This document shows positions 1 through 11,553 of a stretch of DNA of 41,391 bases, piece after piece. Below the pieces are notes generated by a model. That model saw only the letters and a list, made by a program, of their open reading frames with translations. It was not told the DNA's origin and made no database searches. This DNA comes from Syntrophorhabdaceae bacterium. Lineage in GTDB: Bacteria; Desulfobacterota; Deferrimicrobia; Deferrimicrobiales; Deferrimicrobiaceae. The stretch spans positions 1 through 41,391 of the forward strand of contig WRHP01000012.1 in NCBI GenBank assembly GCA_009783195.1, read 5' to 3'. Position 1 is the first letter of the stretch; each line of letters opens with the position of its first letter. A program made the translations under genes and the position numbers.

Positions 1-2045
1 TCCGTAATGCCCAAAACCGCGTTTATCGGCGTGCGTATTTCATGGCTCATTTTGGCCAAAAATACGGATTTGGCGCGGCTTGTCTCTTCAGCTTCCGCAT
101 GCCGTTTTATCGCCTGTTCCAGCTTGGTAACATCCTGTATAACCTCAATAAAACCTGTGGTTTCGCCTTGCATGTTATTAAGTATTCCAATATCGACCTG
201 GTAGGATATGCCCTCATGCTTGAAGTATGTCTGCTTTTGTCCCCGATTCGCGCAAACCACGGCGCAATCATCAGTGCCGCATATACTGATACGCCAATTA
301 TTGCAATACAGGCCTAAGATGTCTTTTCGTTGTTTCCCAAGCAATTTCTCAAAAGCCGCGTTAATAAATGTCCATCTTGCTTCTTTATCTTGAACAGAAA
401 CGGGGAACGGTATGGAATCAAGAATAGACTCGTACCAATGGGCTGACGCCTTGAATTTCGCGCTTTCTTTGTGAAGCTTGTCAAGCATCGCATAACGCTC
501 TCTCAAATCAAGACTGTATGACGCAATAATGTAGCCTTTATTGTGCTTGACGCGAACGAGCGTAATCTCGCATGGCACAAGATCGCCATTCAGTTTCCGG
601 TGTACCCACTCAAAGTAACAGTTTCCTTCTTCAAGAACTTTGGCGGTATATTCAAGCGCCAACTCGCGCGATGGTCTTCCACATGGCTGATATTCCGGTG
701 AAAGCTCAAAAAACCTGTCCATGAATTCCTGCTTGCCGGACAATTCAAACCGCGTTGCCGCCACTTGATTGCAGTAAATAACATTGGCGTCTTTGTCCAA
801 AAGACACGCACAAAGAGGCGTGGCGTCAAGCAAGCTTTGCGCGCGTTCATCCGCCTCGCGCAATCCATCAAGCAGCAATCCCACTTTCGCGGTCAGCATA
901 TTGAACCATCTGGCCAGTTCCCCGATTTCGTCCTTTTGGTAGGCGGGGACCTGTTCGCTCAGATCAGCGCGATCCTCGACGATGTCTTTGATCTTCGTCT
1001 TGATCTTGTCCAGAGGAGTTGTAACCAGAATACGCGATCCCAGGAGAAGCGAGACGGAGGACGCCATGGCCATGCACGTCAGCATAAACGCCAAGATTAT
1101 CCCGGCTGTGCGCACAAACCCGAATATGGCTTCCATTTCCATGACGAAAACCACAACTCCAACATGGTTTCCGCTGAAATCAATAAGAGGACGCGCCGCG
1201 AGAACCACAGAACCCATGTTTATATAGAAGTTTTCTTTTTTTCCCCGAAACAGCACCTCTGGAGTGATCAAAGATTCAAATGCGTGTTCTTTGCTGGCAC
1301 GCACAAAATCTCCTCTTGTCTGTAAATCCGCCAAATCTTGCAGCGCCACGGAAAAATCCAACTGCTCCTTGCTTGCATACACAGAGACAGCAATTTCTCC
1401 CTCGTTCGTTATGGTGTCCAGCAAGGGATCAAAATCCTGGAGAATTTCCGCGGAGCCAAGATGCCGGCCATTTGGCGCTGTAACCGGAATCACGCCGCGA
1501 ATTGCAAAACCGCCGCTACCGGGCTCAAGGCCCATGACCGCCTTGCCGCTCCTGTTTGCTTCCATTACCGTATGCCGGTACCAACTGAGATCGTCGGAAA
1601 TGTCTACCCATTCCCCGTCAACCCTGGTGTTTTTGTCGCGCCACAGGCGCACAAGGCTTAACCCGTTGGGCAGGTGGAAATGAATCCGCAGCTTTTGTCC
1701 GGTAATTTTCTCGTGGCTTTTAAGTATCGGGACAAATTCTTTGCGCAGCAATTCGCGCGCTACCTGAGACTGCGGCGAACGAGGATCGTCAATATTGCCG
1801 CCAAGGGCAATTTCGTACGCCTTTATAACCGCCGGAAGGCACACAATAATCGAAGTCTGGCTTACAGACGTATTCGCGCGGTATTCAATATCTTTGTTTA
1901 TGCGCTGAAAACGGTTTTCAATGGCGGCCTTGATGTATTCATCACGCAGCTTGACAAATGAAGAGCTGATCACGAAAAAACTTACCAAGCCGATGCAAAT
2001 AACAAGGCACGTTTGCGGAAGAGTGAGTTTCCAGGCAAGTTTCAT
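1..2045 (-). CDS. Sensor (probably hybrid) histidine kinase, N-terminal part: TM - dCache-like - TM - HAMP - PAS - PAS - start of HisKA; 3' end beyond window
   Basis: Manual translation of the minus strand from ATG at 2045 (MKLAWKLTLPQTCLVICIGLVSFFVISSSF...) stays open to base 1 and reaches a canonical H-box, KSVFLAKMSHEIRTPINAVLGIT. It contains LRIHFHLPNGLSLVRLW, typical of double-Cache sensors, a HAMP-like segment (TTPLDKIKTKIKDIVEDRADLSEQ...DEIGELARWFNML) and two PAS-like segments. The supplied ORF track omits it because no stop occurs inside the window. Confidence 0.9.
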   Translation of the reverse strand, partial: MKLAWKLTLPQTCLVICIGLVSFFVISSSFVKLRDEYIKAAIENRFQRINKDIEYRANTSVSQTSIIVCLPAVIKAYEIALGGNIDDPRSPQSQVARELLRKEFVPILKSHEKITGQKLRIHFHLPNGLSLVRLWRDKNTRVDGEWVDISDDLSWYRHTVMEANRSGKAVMGLEPGSGGFAIRGVIPVTAPNGRHLGSAEILQDFDPLLDTITNEGEIAVSVYASKEQLDFSVALQDLADLQTRGDFVRASKEHAFESLITPEVLFRGKKENFYINMGSVVLAARPLIDFSGNHVGVVVFVMEMEAIFGFVRTAGIILAFMLTCMAMASSVSLLLGSRILVTTPLDKIKTKIKDIVEDRADLSEQVPAYQKDEIGELARWFNMLTAKVGLLLDGLREADERAQSLLDATPLCACLLDKDANVIYCNQVAATRFELSGKQEFMDRFFELSPEYQPCGRPSRELALEYTAKVLEEGNCYFEWVHRKLNGDLVPCEITLVRVKHNKGYIIASYSLDLRERYAMLDKLHKESAKFKASAHWYESILDSIPFPVSVQDKEARWTFINAAFEKLLGKQRKDILGLYCNNWRISICGTDDCAVVCANRGQKQTYFKHEGISYQVDIGILNNMQGETTGFIEVIQDVTKLEQAIKRHAEAEETSRAKSVFLAKMSHEIRTPINAVLGIT

Positions 2046-2316
2046 ATTGTTTACCTTCTTCTTTGTGGCTCTGTTCAAACCCTGATTATTTTAGCAATTA
2101 GCTTGCATTGCCAAAACAGCGACATGAACGAGTTTGCCTCAAGAAGAGCTAACCACCGAAGATAATTTGCGTATTTCGGTTGCTTCATATTGATTAAACC
2201 GCCTCATGTGTGTCTTACGAGCAAATCTGCCAACGGCCAACTGGCGTGGAAGGGTACCCTATTATGGCCTTGGCTGCAATCAAAATATCTTTGTCCGCTT
2301 GCTGTTCTTTTAAGGT

Positions 2317-3060
2317 CTATCTATGAATGTAAATAAAACTCAGTTGCCGGGCGGCCAAGGTTTTTTCGCGCCGAAACGAATAGAAAAACGGTGAACAGAT
2401 CGTGCATGGACCGATCCCTTCCAGGCGGGCAGCCGGAATTCCCGTAGCCGCAAGCGCCGACAAAGCGGCCGCCTGGAGATCCGCAAACCATTTCCCAGGC
2501 TTTTCCCCTTTCCGGAGAGCCGCGGCGGAAACAGAGGCAAGCGCGTCGGCCGTCTCCTCGCCGACTTCGTAGCAACAGGCGCGGGCGCAAGGGCCTACCG
2601 CCACGACCAGATCGCAAACCGCTTCCTTCCCAATCCTTTTATCAAGCGCGCGTATGGTCTCCCGGACAATTCCGGACGCAAGTCCCCGCCATCCCGCATG
2701 AACGGCGGCAGCCAAGGGAATCCGCCTATGGGCGATGAGGATGGGTACGCAGTCCGCCGTTCGTACGCCCACACCCGTGCCGGGGGTCTCCGTCCACAGC
2801 GCGTCCCCTTCCCTGCTCCCCGCGCCGGGAGCGCCCGTATCATCTGGCTCGAATTGCCGGACAATTACCGAATGTATCTGTTTCAGTGTGCCGACAGACG
2901 CGGAGAAGACGGCGAACGCTTCGGCAAGTTGTTCTTTCAGCGCGCGCCCGCCAGCCGGGTCCACCCCCGGAAACGCGTGGTACACGCCGGGTACGGCGCG
3001 AAGCAGCGGAGACTGGATGAAATATGGCAACGGCCTCATGGATGGTTCGCTAATCCTCAT
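2317..3060 (-). CDS. pgeF: PgeF/YfiH-family multicopper-oxidase-like (laccase domain) protein
   Basis: Family motifs KQIHSVIV, GVRTADCVPILIA, AAVHAGWRGLASGIV, VAVGPCARACCYEVGEE. Confidence 0.9.
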   Translation of the reverse strand: MRISEPSMRPLPYFIQSPLLRAVPGVYHAFPGVDPAGGRALKEQLAEAFAVFSASVGTLKQIHSVIVRQFEPDDTGAPGAGSREGDALWTETPGTGVGVRTADCVPILIAHRRIPLAAAVHAGWRGLASGIVRETIRALDKRIGKEAVCDLVVAVGPCARACCYEVGEETADALASVSAAALRKGEKPGKWFADLQAAALSALAATGIPAARLEGIGPCTICSPFFYSFRREKTLAARQLSFIYIHR

Positions 3061-3086
3061 TTATCTGAGCAGGTCTTTTGTTACAG

Positions 3087-4052
3087 TCAAGAATACTCAC
3101 GCTCAACCGCGGCGCGAAACGTGCTGAACTCCGGCGGGTCAGGCACCGTAAACTCAAGCGTCTCCCCGGTTACGGGGTGCGTAAAACCAAGCTGAAAAGC
3201 GTGCAGGAAATAGCGGGAAACAGTAGCCGTTTGCCCGCATGCTCCTTTGCCGAAAACAATTTTCCTTGGTCGTCCGTAAACATCGTCGCCCACGATCGGA
3301 CATCGGATATGGGCGCAGTGAACGCGCACTTGATGGGTGCGCCCGGTCTCCAGGCGAAATTCAAGGAGAGAAAAAGGGCCAAAAACCGCAAGACGCCGAT
3401 AATGGGTAACCGCAAGGCGTCCTCCTTCCGCAAGAACAGCCATCTTCTTGCGGCATACCGGATGCCGGCCTATCCGGGTATTTACCAGCCCTTCCCGCGC
3501 CGGAGGCGAGCCGAATACGATTCCATGATACCCGCGCTTCATCGAGCGCGCCGAAAGCTGCGCGGAGAGACCTCTGTGGGCGGCGTCTGTTTTAGCCACA
3601 ACGAGAATGCCGGAAGTGTCGCGGTCGAGGCGGTGGACTATCCCCGGTCTGGAAACGCCGCCGATGCCGGACAGCGTATCGGCCCGTGAAAGAAGGGCGT
3701 TGACCAGGGTGCCGCCGGCGTGGCCGGGAGCGGGATGAACCACCATGCCCGCGGGCTTCTCAACCACAAGCAGGTGCGCGTCTTCATGAAGTATCGAAAG
3801 CGGAAGATCTTCGGGGGCAAGGTCAAGCTTTGACGGGGGCGGGATCGTTACGGAGATTTCCTCGCCGCCTGACAACTTGTGGGAGGGACGCGGGATTGCC
3901 CCGAAAAGAAGCACATTCCCCTCCCCAATAAGGCGCTGGACCGTAGCCCTGGATAAACCCGGGAACGCGGCAGGCAGATACCGGTCGATACGCTCGCCCG
4001 CCTGGTCGGACGGGACGGTTATAAAAAACGTCCCGGCCGTAGACCCCTCCAT
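3087..4052 (-). CDS. rluD: Ribosomal large subunit pseudouridine synthase, RluD family (S4 + catalytic domain)
   Basis: S4-like N-terminus (ERIDRYLPAAFPGLSRATVQRLIGEGNV) and catalytic motif PGIVHRLDRDTSGILVVAKTD. Confidence 0.92.
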   Translation of the reverse strand: MEGSTAGTFFITVPSDQAGERIDRYLPAAFPGLSRATVQRLIGEGNVLLFGAIPRPSHKLSGGEEISVTIPPPSKLDLAPEDLPLSILHEDAHLLVVEKPAGMVVHPAPGHAGGTLVNALLSRADTLSGIGGVSRPGIVHRLDRDTSGILVVAKTDAAHRGLSAQLSARSMKRGYHGIVFGSPPAREGLVNTRIGRHPVCRKKMAVLAEGGRLAVTHYRRLAVFGPFSLLEFRLETGRTHQVRVHCAHIRCPIVGDDVYGRPRKIVFGKGACGQTATVSRYFLHAFQLGFTHPVTGETLEFTVPDPPEFSTFRAAVEREYS

Positions 4053-4319
4053 CTACCAGACCTTGGAGGGAATCCGCCCCGTGGGCTTTACAAGCACATC
4101 AATCAGCGCCTGGTTGAACAAGTTCGTTTTCTCGGCAAGCTTCTGGTCTATCCGGCTAAGGTAGTAGCTTCGGCCTTCTTCGATCTCATTCTTCAGAAGA
4201 TCAAACAGGGTGTCGTTACGAATCCCCTCTTCGACCTTTTTCACGTTGTATAGCGCAATGTCCGAAACCACCGCCCTCGCGATCCGCCGGGCCACATCAT
4301 TATCTGTCACAACGGCCAT
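4053..4319 (-). CDS. Small protein of unknown function (88 aa)
   Basis: Uninterrupted ORF with strong Shine-Dalgarno (GGGGAGGTAGCAATG); its TAG stop directly abuts the rluD ATG. Confidence 0.75.
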   Translation of the reverse strand: MAVVTDNDVARRIARAVVSDIALYNVKKVEEGIRNDTLFDLLKNEIEEGRSYYLSRIDQKLAEKTNLFNQALIDVLVKPTGRIPSKVW

Positions 4320-4482
4320 TGCTACCTCCCCGTATTAAATTTTTAAATTTAAACTGTTTCCCACAATTTTACTTATCGGCTTTCGGCAGGAGCAGTATTA
4401 CAAAAAAACGCTTCGCATTTTACGCGTGGCGTCCCTGCCTCGCATCCAGAATCCAGACAAAAAGACTTATCAGTAATTAAAA

Positions 4483-5880
4483 TCATTTATACCTCAACGC
4501 CACAAACATCATTTGCCCTTCCCGCGATACCAGAGCCGATATTATTTTTCCGCGCGGAAGGCGCCGCAGAATCTTCTGATACGACTCAATATCCTGCACC
4601 GGCTCCTGGTTGACGACAAGCAGGATGTCTCCCTCGCGTATGCCGGCGTCCCACGCGGAACTGGCCGTCTCGACAAAAGTCACCTCCACACCGCCGCTAA
4701 TATCAAGTTCCCGCAAAATCCGGGGGCTGACCTGGCAGGCCGTCAACCCGATAGGGTCAACCGATTCGCGCTGGGCCGGACGCCGCGCCTTGGCTTTCCC
4801 TTCGGCCTCGGCCAGCGTCACGGTAACCAGGAAACGCTTCCCGCCCCTCAAGACCTCGATCGGCGCCGAAACGCCGGGAGAAGTCCCCGCAACCATCTGG
4901 CGGAACTCTTTCACGCCGCCAATACGGTTTTTATCCCAGGCAACCAGTATGTCGCCCATCCGCAGGCCTCCTTTTTCAGCGGCGCTCGCAGGAACAACCC
5001 GGTTCACCAATATTCCCTTCTCGCCCTTTACCCCGAACGCCTCCGCAAGGTCGGAAGTAAGCGGCTGTACCGCCACCCCGAGCCACCCACGGCGGACAGC
5101 TCCGTGCAGCGTAAGCTTCTGTTCCACTTCCTTTACCGTGTTGATCGGGATGGCAAAACCAAGTCCCTGGCCGGAACTGACCATAGCGGTATTGATGCCG
5201 ACCACTTCTCCACGGAAGTTGAGGAGCGGCCCGCCCGAGTTGCCGGGATTGATAGACGCGTCGGTCTGTATAAATTCGTCTCCGCCTTCCATTTCCGGCT
5301 CCGCGGAGCGGCCGGTGGCGCTCACCACGCCAAGGGTGACGGTACTTTCGAGACCAAACGGGTTGCCCACGGCAATCGCGAATTCCCCCACCTTTAGCGT
5401 CGATGAATCGCCAAGCGTAGCCACCGGCAGCTTTTTGGACGACTGAATCCGAAGAACAGCAACGTCGGTGCGGACATCCGAGCCTATCACTTTCGCCCTA
5501 TGCTCGGTCCGGTCCGACAGGCGGACAACGATTTCGTCCGCGTCGCGGATAACATGTTCGTTTGTGACAATCAGGCCGTCCTCGCCGATAATTACGCCGG
5601 AGCCCAGGGAATTCTCGCGGAAGCCTCCGTTTTCTTCGAGCAGATCCATCAGGTATTCGGGAGGAGATCCCCCGCGTCCGCTTCCGCCTCTTATCCCTCT
5701 GGCAAACCGCGTGACAGTACGAATGTTCACGACAGCCGGGACAGCGCGCTCCGCCGCCGCGACAAAAGCCTGCTGCACGGCCATGGAGTCGCCCGTCAGC
5801 GCGGACGACATTTCATGATCTTTTCCCGTGCACCCGGCCAGCAAAGCAGCCAAAAGGAAAGCGGAGAGCCAAAACCTCAT
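4483..5880 (-). CDS. degP: DegP/HtrA-family periplasmic serine protease with two PDZ domains, lipobox-like signal peptide
   Basis: Trypsin-like motifs VTNEHVI, DVAVLRI, GNSGGPLLNF; PDZ segments; N-terminus MRFWLSAFLLAALLAGCTG. ATG at 5880 overlaps the ribF TGA (ATGA). Confidence 0.93.
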   Translation of the reverse strand: MRFWLSAFLLAALLAGCTGKDHEMSSALTGDSMAVQQAFVAAAERAVPAVVNIRTVTRFARGIRGGSGRGGSPPEYLMDLLEENGGFRENSLGSGVIIGEDGLIVTNEHVIRDADEIVVRLSDRTEHRAKVIGSDVRTDVAVLRIQSSKKLPVATLGDSSTLKVGEFAIAVGNPFGLESTVTLGVVSATGRSAEPEMEGGDEFIQTDASINPGNSGGPLLNFRGEVVGINTAMVSSGQGLGFAIPINTVKEVEQKLTLHGAVRRGWLGVAVQPLTSDLAEAFGVKGEKGILVNRVVPASAAEKGGLRMGDILVAWDKNRIGGVKEFRQMVAGTSPGVSAPIEVLRGGKRFLVTVTLAEAEGKAKARRPAQRESVDPIGLTACQVSPRILRELDISGGVEVTFVETASSAWDAGIREGDILLVVNQEPVQDIESYQKILRRLPRGKIISALVSREGQMMFVALRYK

Positions 5881-6815
5881 GATGTCCCTTCCCATATCGG
5901 CAGATTCATCCGCCGCGCGTATTCGACATCATTTTGTATCTGGGCGACCAGTTCGTCGGCGTTTTGAAACTTCCGCTCGTCCCGAATCCGCTCGCGGAAT
6001 CGGACCAGCGCCTCTTTCCCATACAGATCCCCCTGAAAGTCGAACAGGTGCGCCTCGATCCCTATGCTGCTTCCGCCAAACGTCGGATTGGAGCCAACAT
6101 TTGCCACACCGCGAAACGAAGCATCGCCGACCTTCACATCCGCAACATACACCCCCGGCAGCAACAAAAGCTTCTGTGAAAACATCACATTTGCCGTCGG
6201 GAAACCCAGCAGGCGCCCTCTTCCGGCTCCTTGCCCCACTGATCCGCGCACCTCGAACGGGCGGCATAAAAGCTCCTCCGCCTCCCGCGCCTTTCCCGCA
6301 ATCAGCAACTCCCGTATCCGGCTGGAACTCACAACCACGCCTCCGCGCATAAGCGGCGGCGTAATATCAACTTCGAATCCAAACTCGCGCCCAAGTTCCT
6401 CCAGCATCTCCGAAGACCCGGTTCTTTGACCTCCGAAAGCAAAGTTGTACCCGACCGTCACCATGCGCGCTCTCAACCGCTGACAAAGCACTGTCCGCGC
6501 GAACTCTTCGGGGCTCATTCCGCCTATATCCCCGTCGAACGACTCCACGACAAACACATCTATTCCAAGCTCTTCCATCCGCTCGGCTTTTTCCCGCACC
6601 GTGGTAACTTCGCAAAAGCGAAGCTTTGGACGCAAGAAGCGGATCGGGTGTGGCGAAAAAGCCAAAACGACCGATGGCAAACCAAGCTCCTTTGCGTGCG
6701 CAACGGTCCGTCGGATCAGTTCCCTATGCCCAAGATGCACGCCGTCGAAGTTCCCTATGGTGATGGAGGTTTTCGATGAAGGAGAAAATACCCGCGTACC
6801 TTGGATAAATTCCAT
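5877..6815 (-). CDS. ribF: Bifunctional riboflavin kinase/FAD synthetase
   Basis: TIGNFDGVHLGHRELI, SSSRIRELL, GFPTANV motifs. Confidence 0.95.
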   Translation of the reverse strand: MEFIQGTRVFSPSSKTSITIGNFDGVHLGHRELIRRTVAHAKELGLPSVVLAFSPHPIRFLRPKLRFCEVTTVREKAERMEELGIDVFVVESFDGDIGGMSPEEFARTVLCQRLRARMVTVGYNFAFGGQRTGSSEMLEELGREFGFEVDITPPLMRGGVVVSSSRIRELLIAGKAREAEELLCRPFEVRGSVGQGAGRGRLLGFPTANVMFSQKLLLLPGVYVADVKVGDASFRGVANVGSNPTFGGSSIGIEAHLFDFQGDLYGKEALVRFRERIRDERKFQNADELVAQIQNDVEYARRMNLPIWEGTS

Positions 6816-6826
6816 AGTAATTGAGT

Positions 6827-7966
6827 ATGATACTACACGTGAAACTGTCGCGGAAATACCTCCTGGCCGAAATGGCGGCCCCCTTCATGCTCGGACTTGG
6901 AGCATTCACTCTGGTGGTGTTTCTCCATCGTTTCTCCCTGCTGGCGGATCTTGTGATCGCCCGCGGCGTTCCGATCGGGCTGGTCGGCCGGCTTCTCCTC
7001 TCCCTGTTTCCGTCGTTTTTTGAAATCACGCTCCCCGCCTCTCTTCTTCTTGCCGTTTTGCTCGCGCTCGGGCGACTCTCCGCCGATTCCGAAACCACCG
7101 CCCTTTCCGGCGCGGGAATAGGAATGAGGTCTATCGCCGTCCCCGTGCTGATCGCGTGCGCGATCGTCTTCTCCGCGTCGCTGCTCGTGGCCTGGAAGGG
7201 ACTCGCCTGGGGCAACAGGGAATCCCAGCGGGTTCTCGCGCGAATCCTTGCCGAGCGCGCAGGCGCCGCCGCCTCGGAACATGTTTTCCGGGAAATCGCC
7301 CCCGACGTGATTATTTACCCTGACCAGGTCTCCGCCAATGGCCGCCGGATGGAAGGCGTATTCCTCTCTTTCCGGCCTCCGGGCGGCAATCCGCTTTTTG
7401 TGTTCGCCAGGGAAGGGCGCTTTCTGGAAGCCGGGGAAGATGAATCCGCCGGCATCGAGTTGTCGGACGGAACAATCCACGGCGACCAGTCCGCAAACAA
7501 GGCATACCGGGAGGCATCTTTCGGCCGGATGATATTCCATGTGCCCGTGGAGGCAGACTACGTCATCGCCGCAGGCGAACCAAAAGGAATGACGCTTCCA
7601 CAGCTTGCGGAGAAAATAGAGGAACACAGCCCCGACCCCAGATACCGGTTCCATTTCCACCGCAGGCTTTCCATCGTTTTCTCCTGCATCACTTTCGGGC
7701 TGCTGTCGATCCCATTTGGCATGTCGCAGCGAGCCCGCGGAAAATCCTCTTCTTTCGGCAAAACACTCGCCCTTATCCTTTCCTATTACACATTCATCGC
7801 GGTAGCCGGAACGCTGGAGAAAAACGCGCCTAAAACCATGGTCGCGGTCTTCTGGATGCCAAACGCGCTGGGAATTCTCCTTGCCTTATGGATCCTCTAT
7901 CGCTCCGGGCAGTCCATAGATCTTTTTCCCGCCTGGCTTCGAAACCGAGGGAGGGCAAAAGCGTGA
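6827..7966 (+). CDS. lptF: LPS export permease LptF (YjgP/YjgQ family)
   Basis: KLSRKYLLAEMAAPFMLGLGAFTLVVFLHRF N-terminus and family-typical C-terminal membrane segments; followed by lptG. Confidence 0.88.
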   Translation: MILHVKLSRKYLLAEMAAPFMLGLGAFTLVVFLHRFSLLADLVIARGVPIGLVGRLLLSLFPSFFEITLPASLLLAVLLALGRLSADSETTALSGAGIGMRSIAVPVLIACAIVFSASLLVAWKGLAWGNRESQRVLARILAERAGAAASEHVFREIAPDVIIYPDQVSANGRRMEGVFLSFRPPGGNPLFVFAREGRFLEAGEDESAGIELSDGTIHGDQSANKAYREASFGRMIFHVPVEADYVIAAGEPKGMTLPQLAEKIEEHSPDPRYRFHFHRRLSIVFSCITFGLLSIPFGMSQRARGKSSSFGKTLALILSYYTFIAVAGTLEKNAPKTMVAVFWMPNALGILLALWILYRSGQSIDLFPAWLRNRGRAKA

Positions 7967-9036
7967 CAGTCCTGTCCCGATACATGTTTCTGGAATTTTT
8001 GAAGGCCGTGGCGGCATGCATCCTGAGCTTTATGCTCCTCTACCTGGTGATAGACTTTGCCGACAACGCGGACCGGTTGATACGCAATAACGCCGGCATC
8101 CAAGAAATCGGGTGGTACTATCTATCCCTCATCCCCAAAGTGTTCGTGATGACCTCGCCTGTGGCGACAATGCTGGCGGTCCTCATCGTCCTCTCGATGC
8201 GAATCCGCGGAAATGAGCTGACGGCAATGTACTCCGGGGGATGCAGCCTTACGCGCATATGCGCGCCGATCATGGTCGGGTGCGCGTTGGTCTCAATGCT
8301 GTCTCTTTTATGCTCCGAGATCCTGGCGCCGGCCGCCAACCGTCAGGCGCATGAGATCAAGCGAGCCCGCATGAAACCCGGCTCCGTCGCCGCCCAGTTC
8401 TCCGGAAAGCGATACTGGATGCGCGGGGAAGAAGGCATCCTTTCCGCCACGGTTGTGGATTCCGCCTCAAAGTCGCTGTCGGGGTTTATGTATTACGAGC
8501 TCGACCGGCAGTTCCGTCCGTCAAGGCGGATCGAGGCCCGGAAAGCCGTGGTTCACCCGGACGGCTCATGGGAACTCCACGACGGGGAAGAACGGCTTCT
8601 TAAGAACACCCACCCGGCGGATAGATTCAAGGTCCGGACTTACAGCTTCCCCGAGACAATCCAGGGATTCATCGAAGGCGAAACACCACCCGAGGAGATG
8701 ACGTTTACGGAGCTGTCAGGTTACGTGAAAGATATTCGCCAGAAGGGGTACGACGCCAGAAAACACGAGACGGACATGCACGCCAAGCTATCATGGCCGT
8801 TATTGAACATCCTGATCGCGACACTGGCCGTGCCGTTCGCGCTGCGGGGACCTCGAACCGGAGGCATTTGGCGCAGTATCGGTCTTGGGCTTTTGGTGGG
8901 CTTTGCCTGCTGGGTTATCCTGTCGGCGTCTCTTTCGCTGGGAAAGAAGGGGATTTTCTCCCCGCTGGTCGCCGCCTGGCTTCCCGGCGCCCTGTTCATG
9001 GGCGCCGGGGCCACGCTGTTCCGGATAAGACGATAA
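7963..9036 (+). CDS. lptG: LPS export permease LptG (YjgP/YjgQ family)
   Basis: VTVLSRYMFLEFLKAVAACILSFMLLYLVIDFADNADRLI; GTG start overlaps the lptF TGA (GTGA). The listed ORF start at 7888 is an upstream extension inside lptF. Confidence 0.88.
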   Translation: MTVLSRYMFLEFLKAVAACILSFMLLYLVIDFADNADRLIRNNAGIQEIGWYYLSLIPKVFVMTSPVATMLAVLIVLSMRIRGNELTAMYSGGCSLTRICAPIMVGCALVSMLSLLCSEILAPAANRQAHEIKRARMKPGSVAAQFSGKRYWMRGEEGILSATVVDSASKSLSGFMYYELDRQFRPSRRIEARKAVVHPDGSWELHDGEERLLKNTHPADRFKVRTYSFPETIQGFIEGETPPEEMTFTELSGYVKDIRQKGYDARKHETDMHAKLSWPLLNILIATLAVPFALRGPRTGGIWRSIGLGLLVGFACWVILSASLSLGKKGIFSPLVAAWLPGALFMGAGATLFRIRR

Positions 9037-9045
9037 GAACCTTTT

Positions 9046-11497
<2,452 letters not shown>

Positions 11498-11553
11498 TTC
11501 GTTATGGCTCCTGCCGCAGGGATTGAAAAACTTTAGACATCGGAGAGTATATG

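Noticed and set aside
765-1683. Plus-strand ORFs of 186, 139 and 107 aa at the left edge
   Set aside because: They lie antisense to the continuous histidine-kinase frame, which has coherent domain order.
2046-2316. Possible sigma-54 (-24/-12) promoter upstream of the kinase
   Set aside because: TTGGCA elements are present, but no GG-N10-GC spacing was found.
11498-11553. Possible SAM-responsive riboswitch upstream of metK
   Set aside because: Gap between ptsI and metK is only 56 nt and shows only a short CCTG/CAGG pairing; no known SAM or SAH riboswitch core could be recognised.
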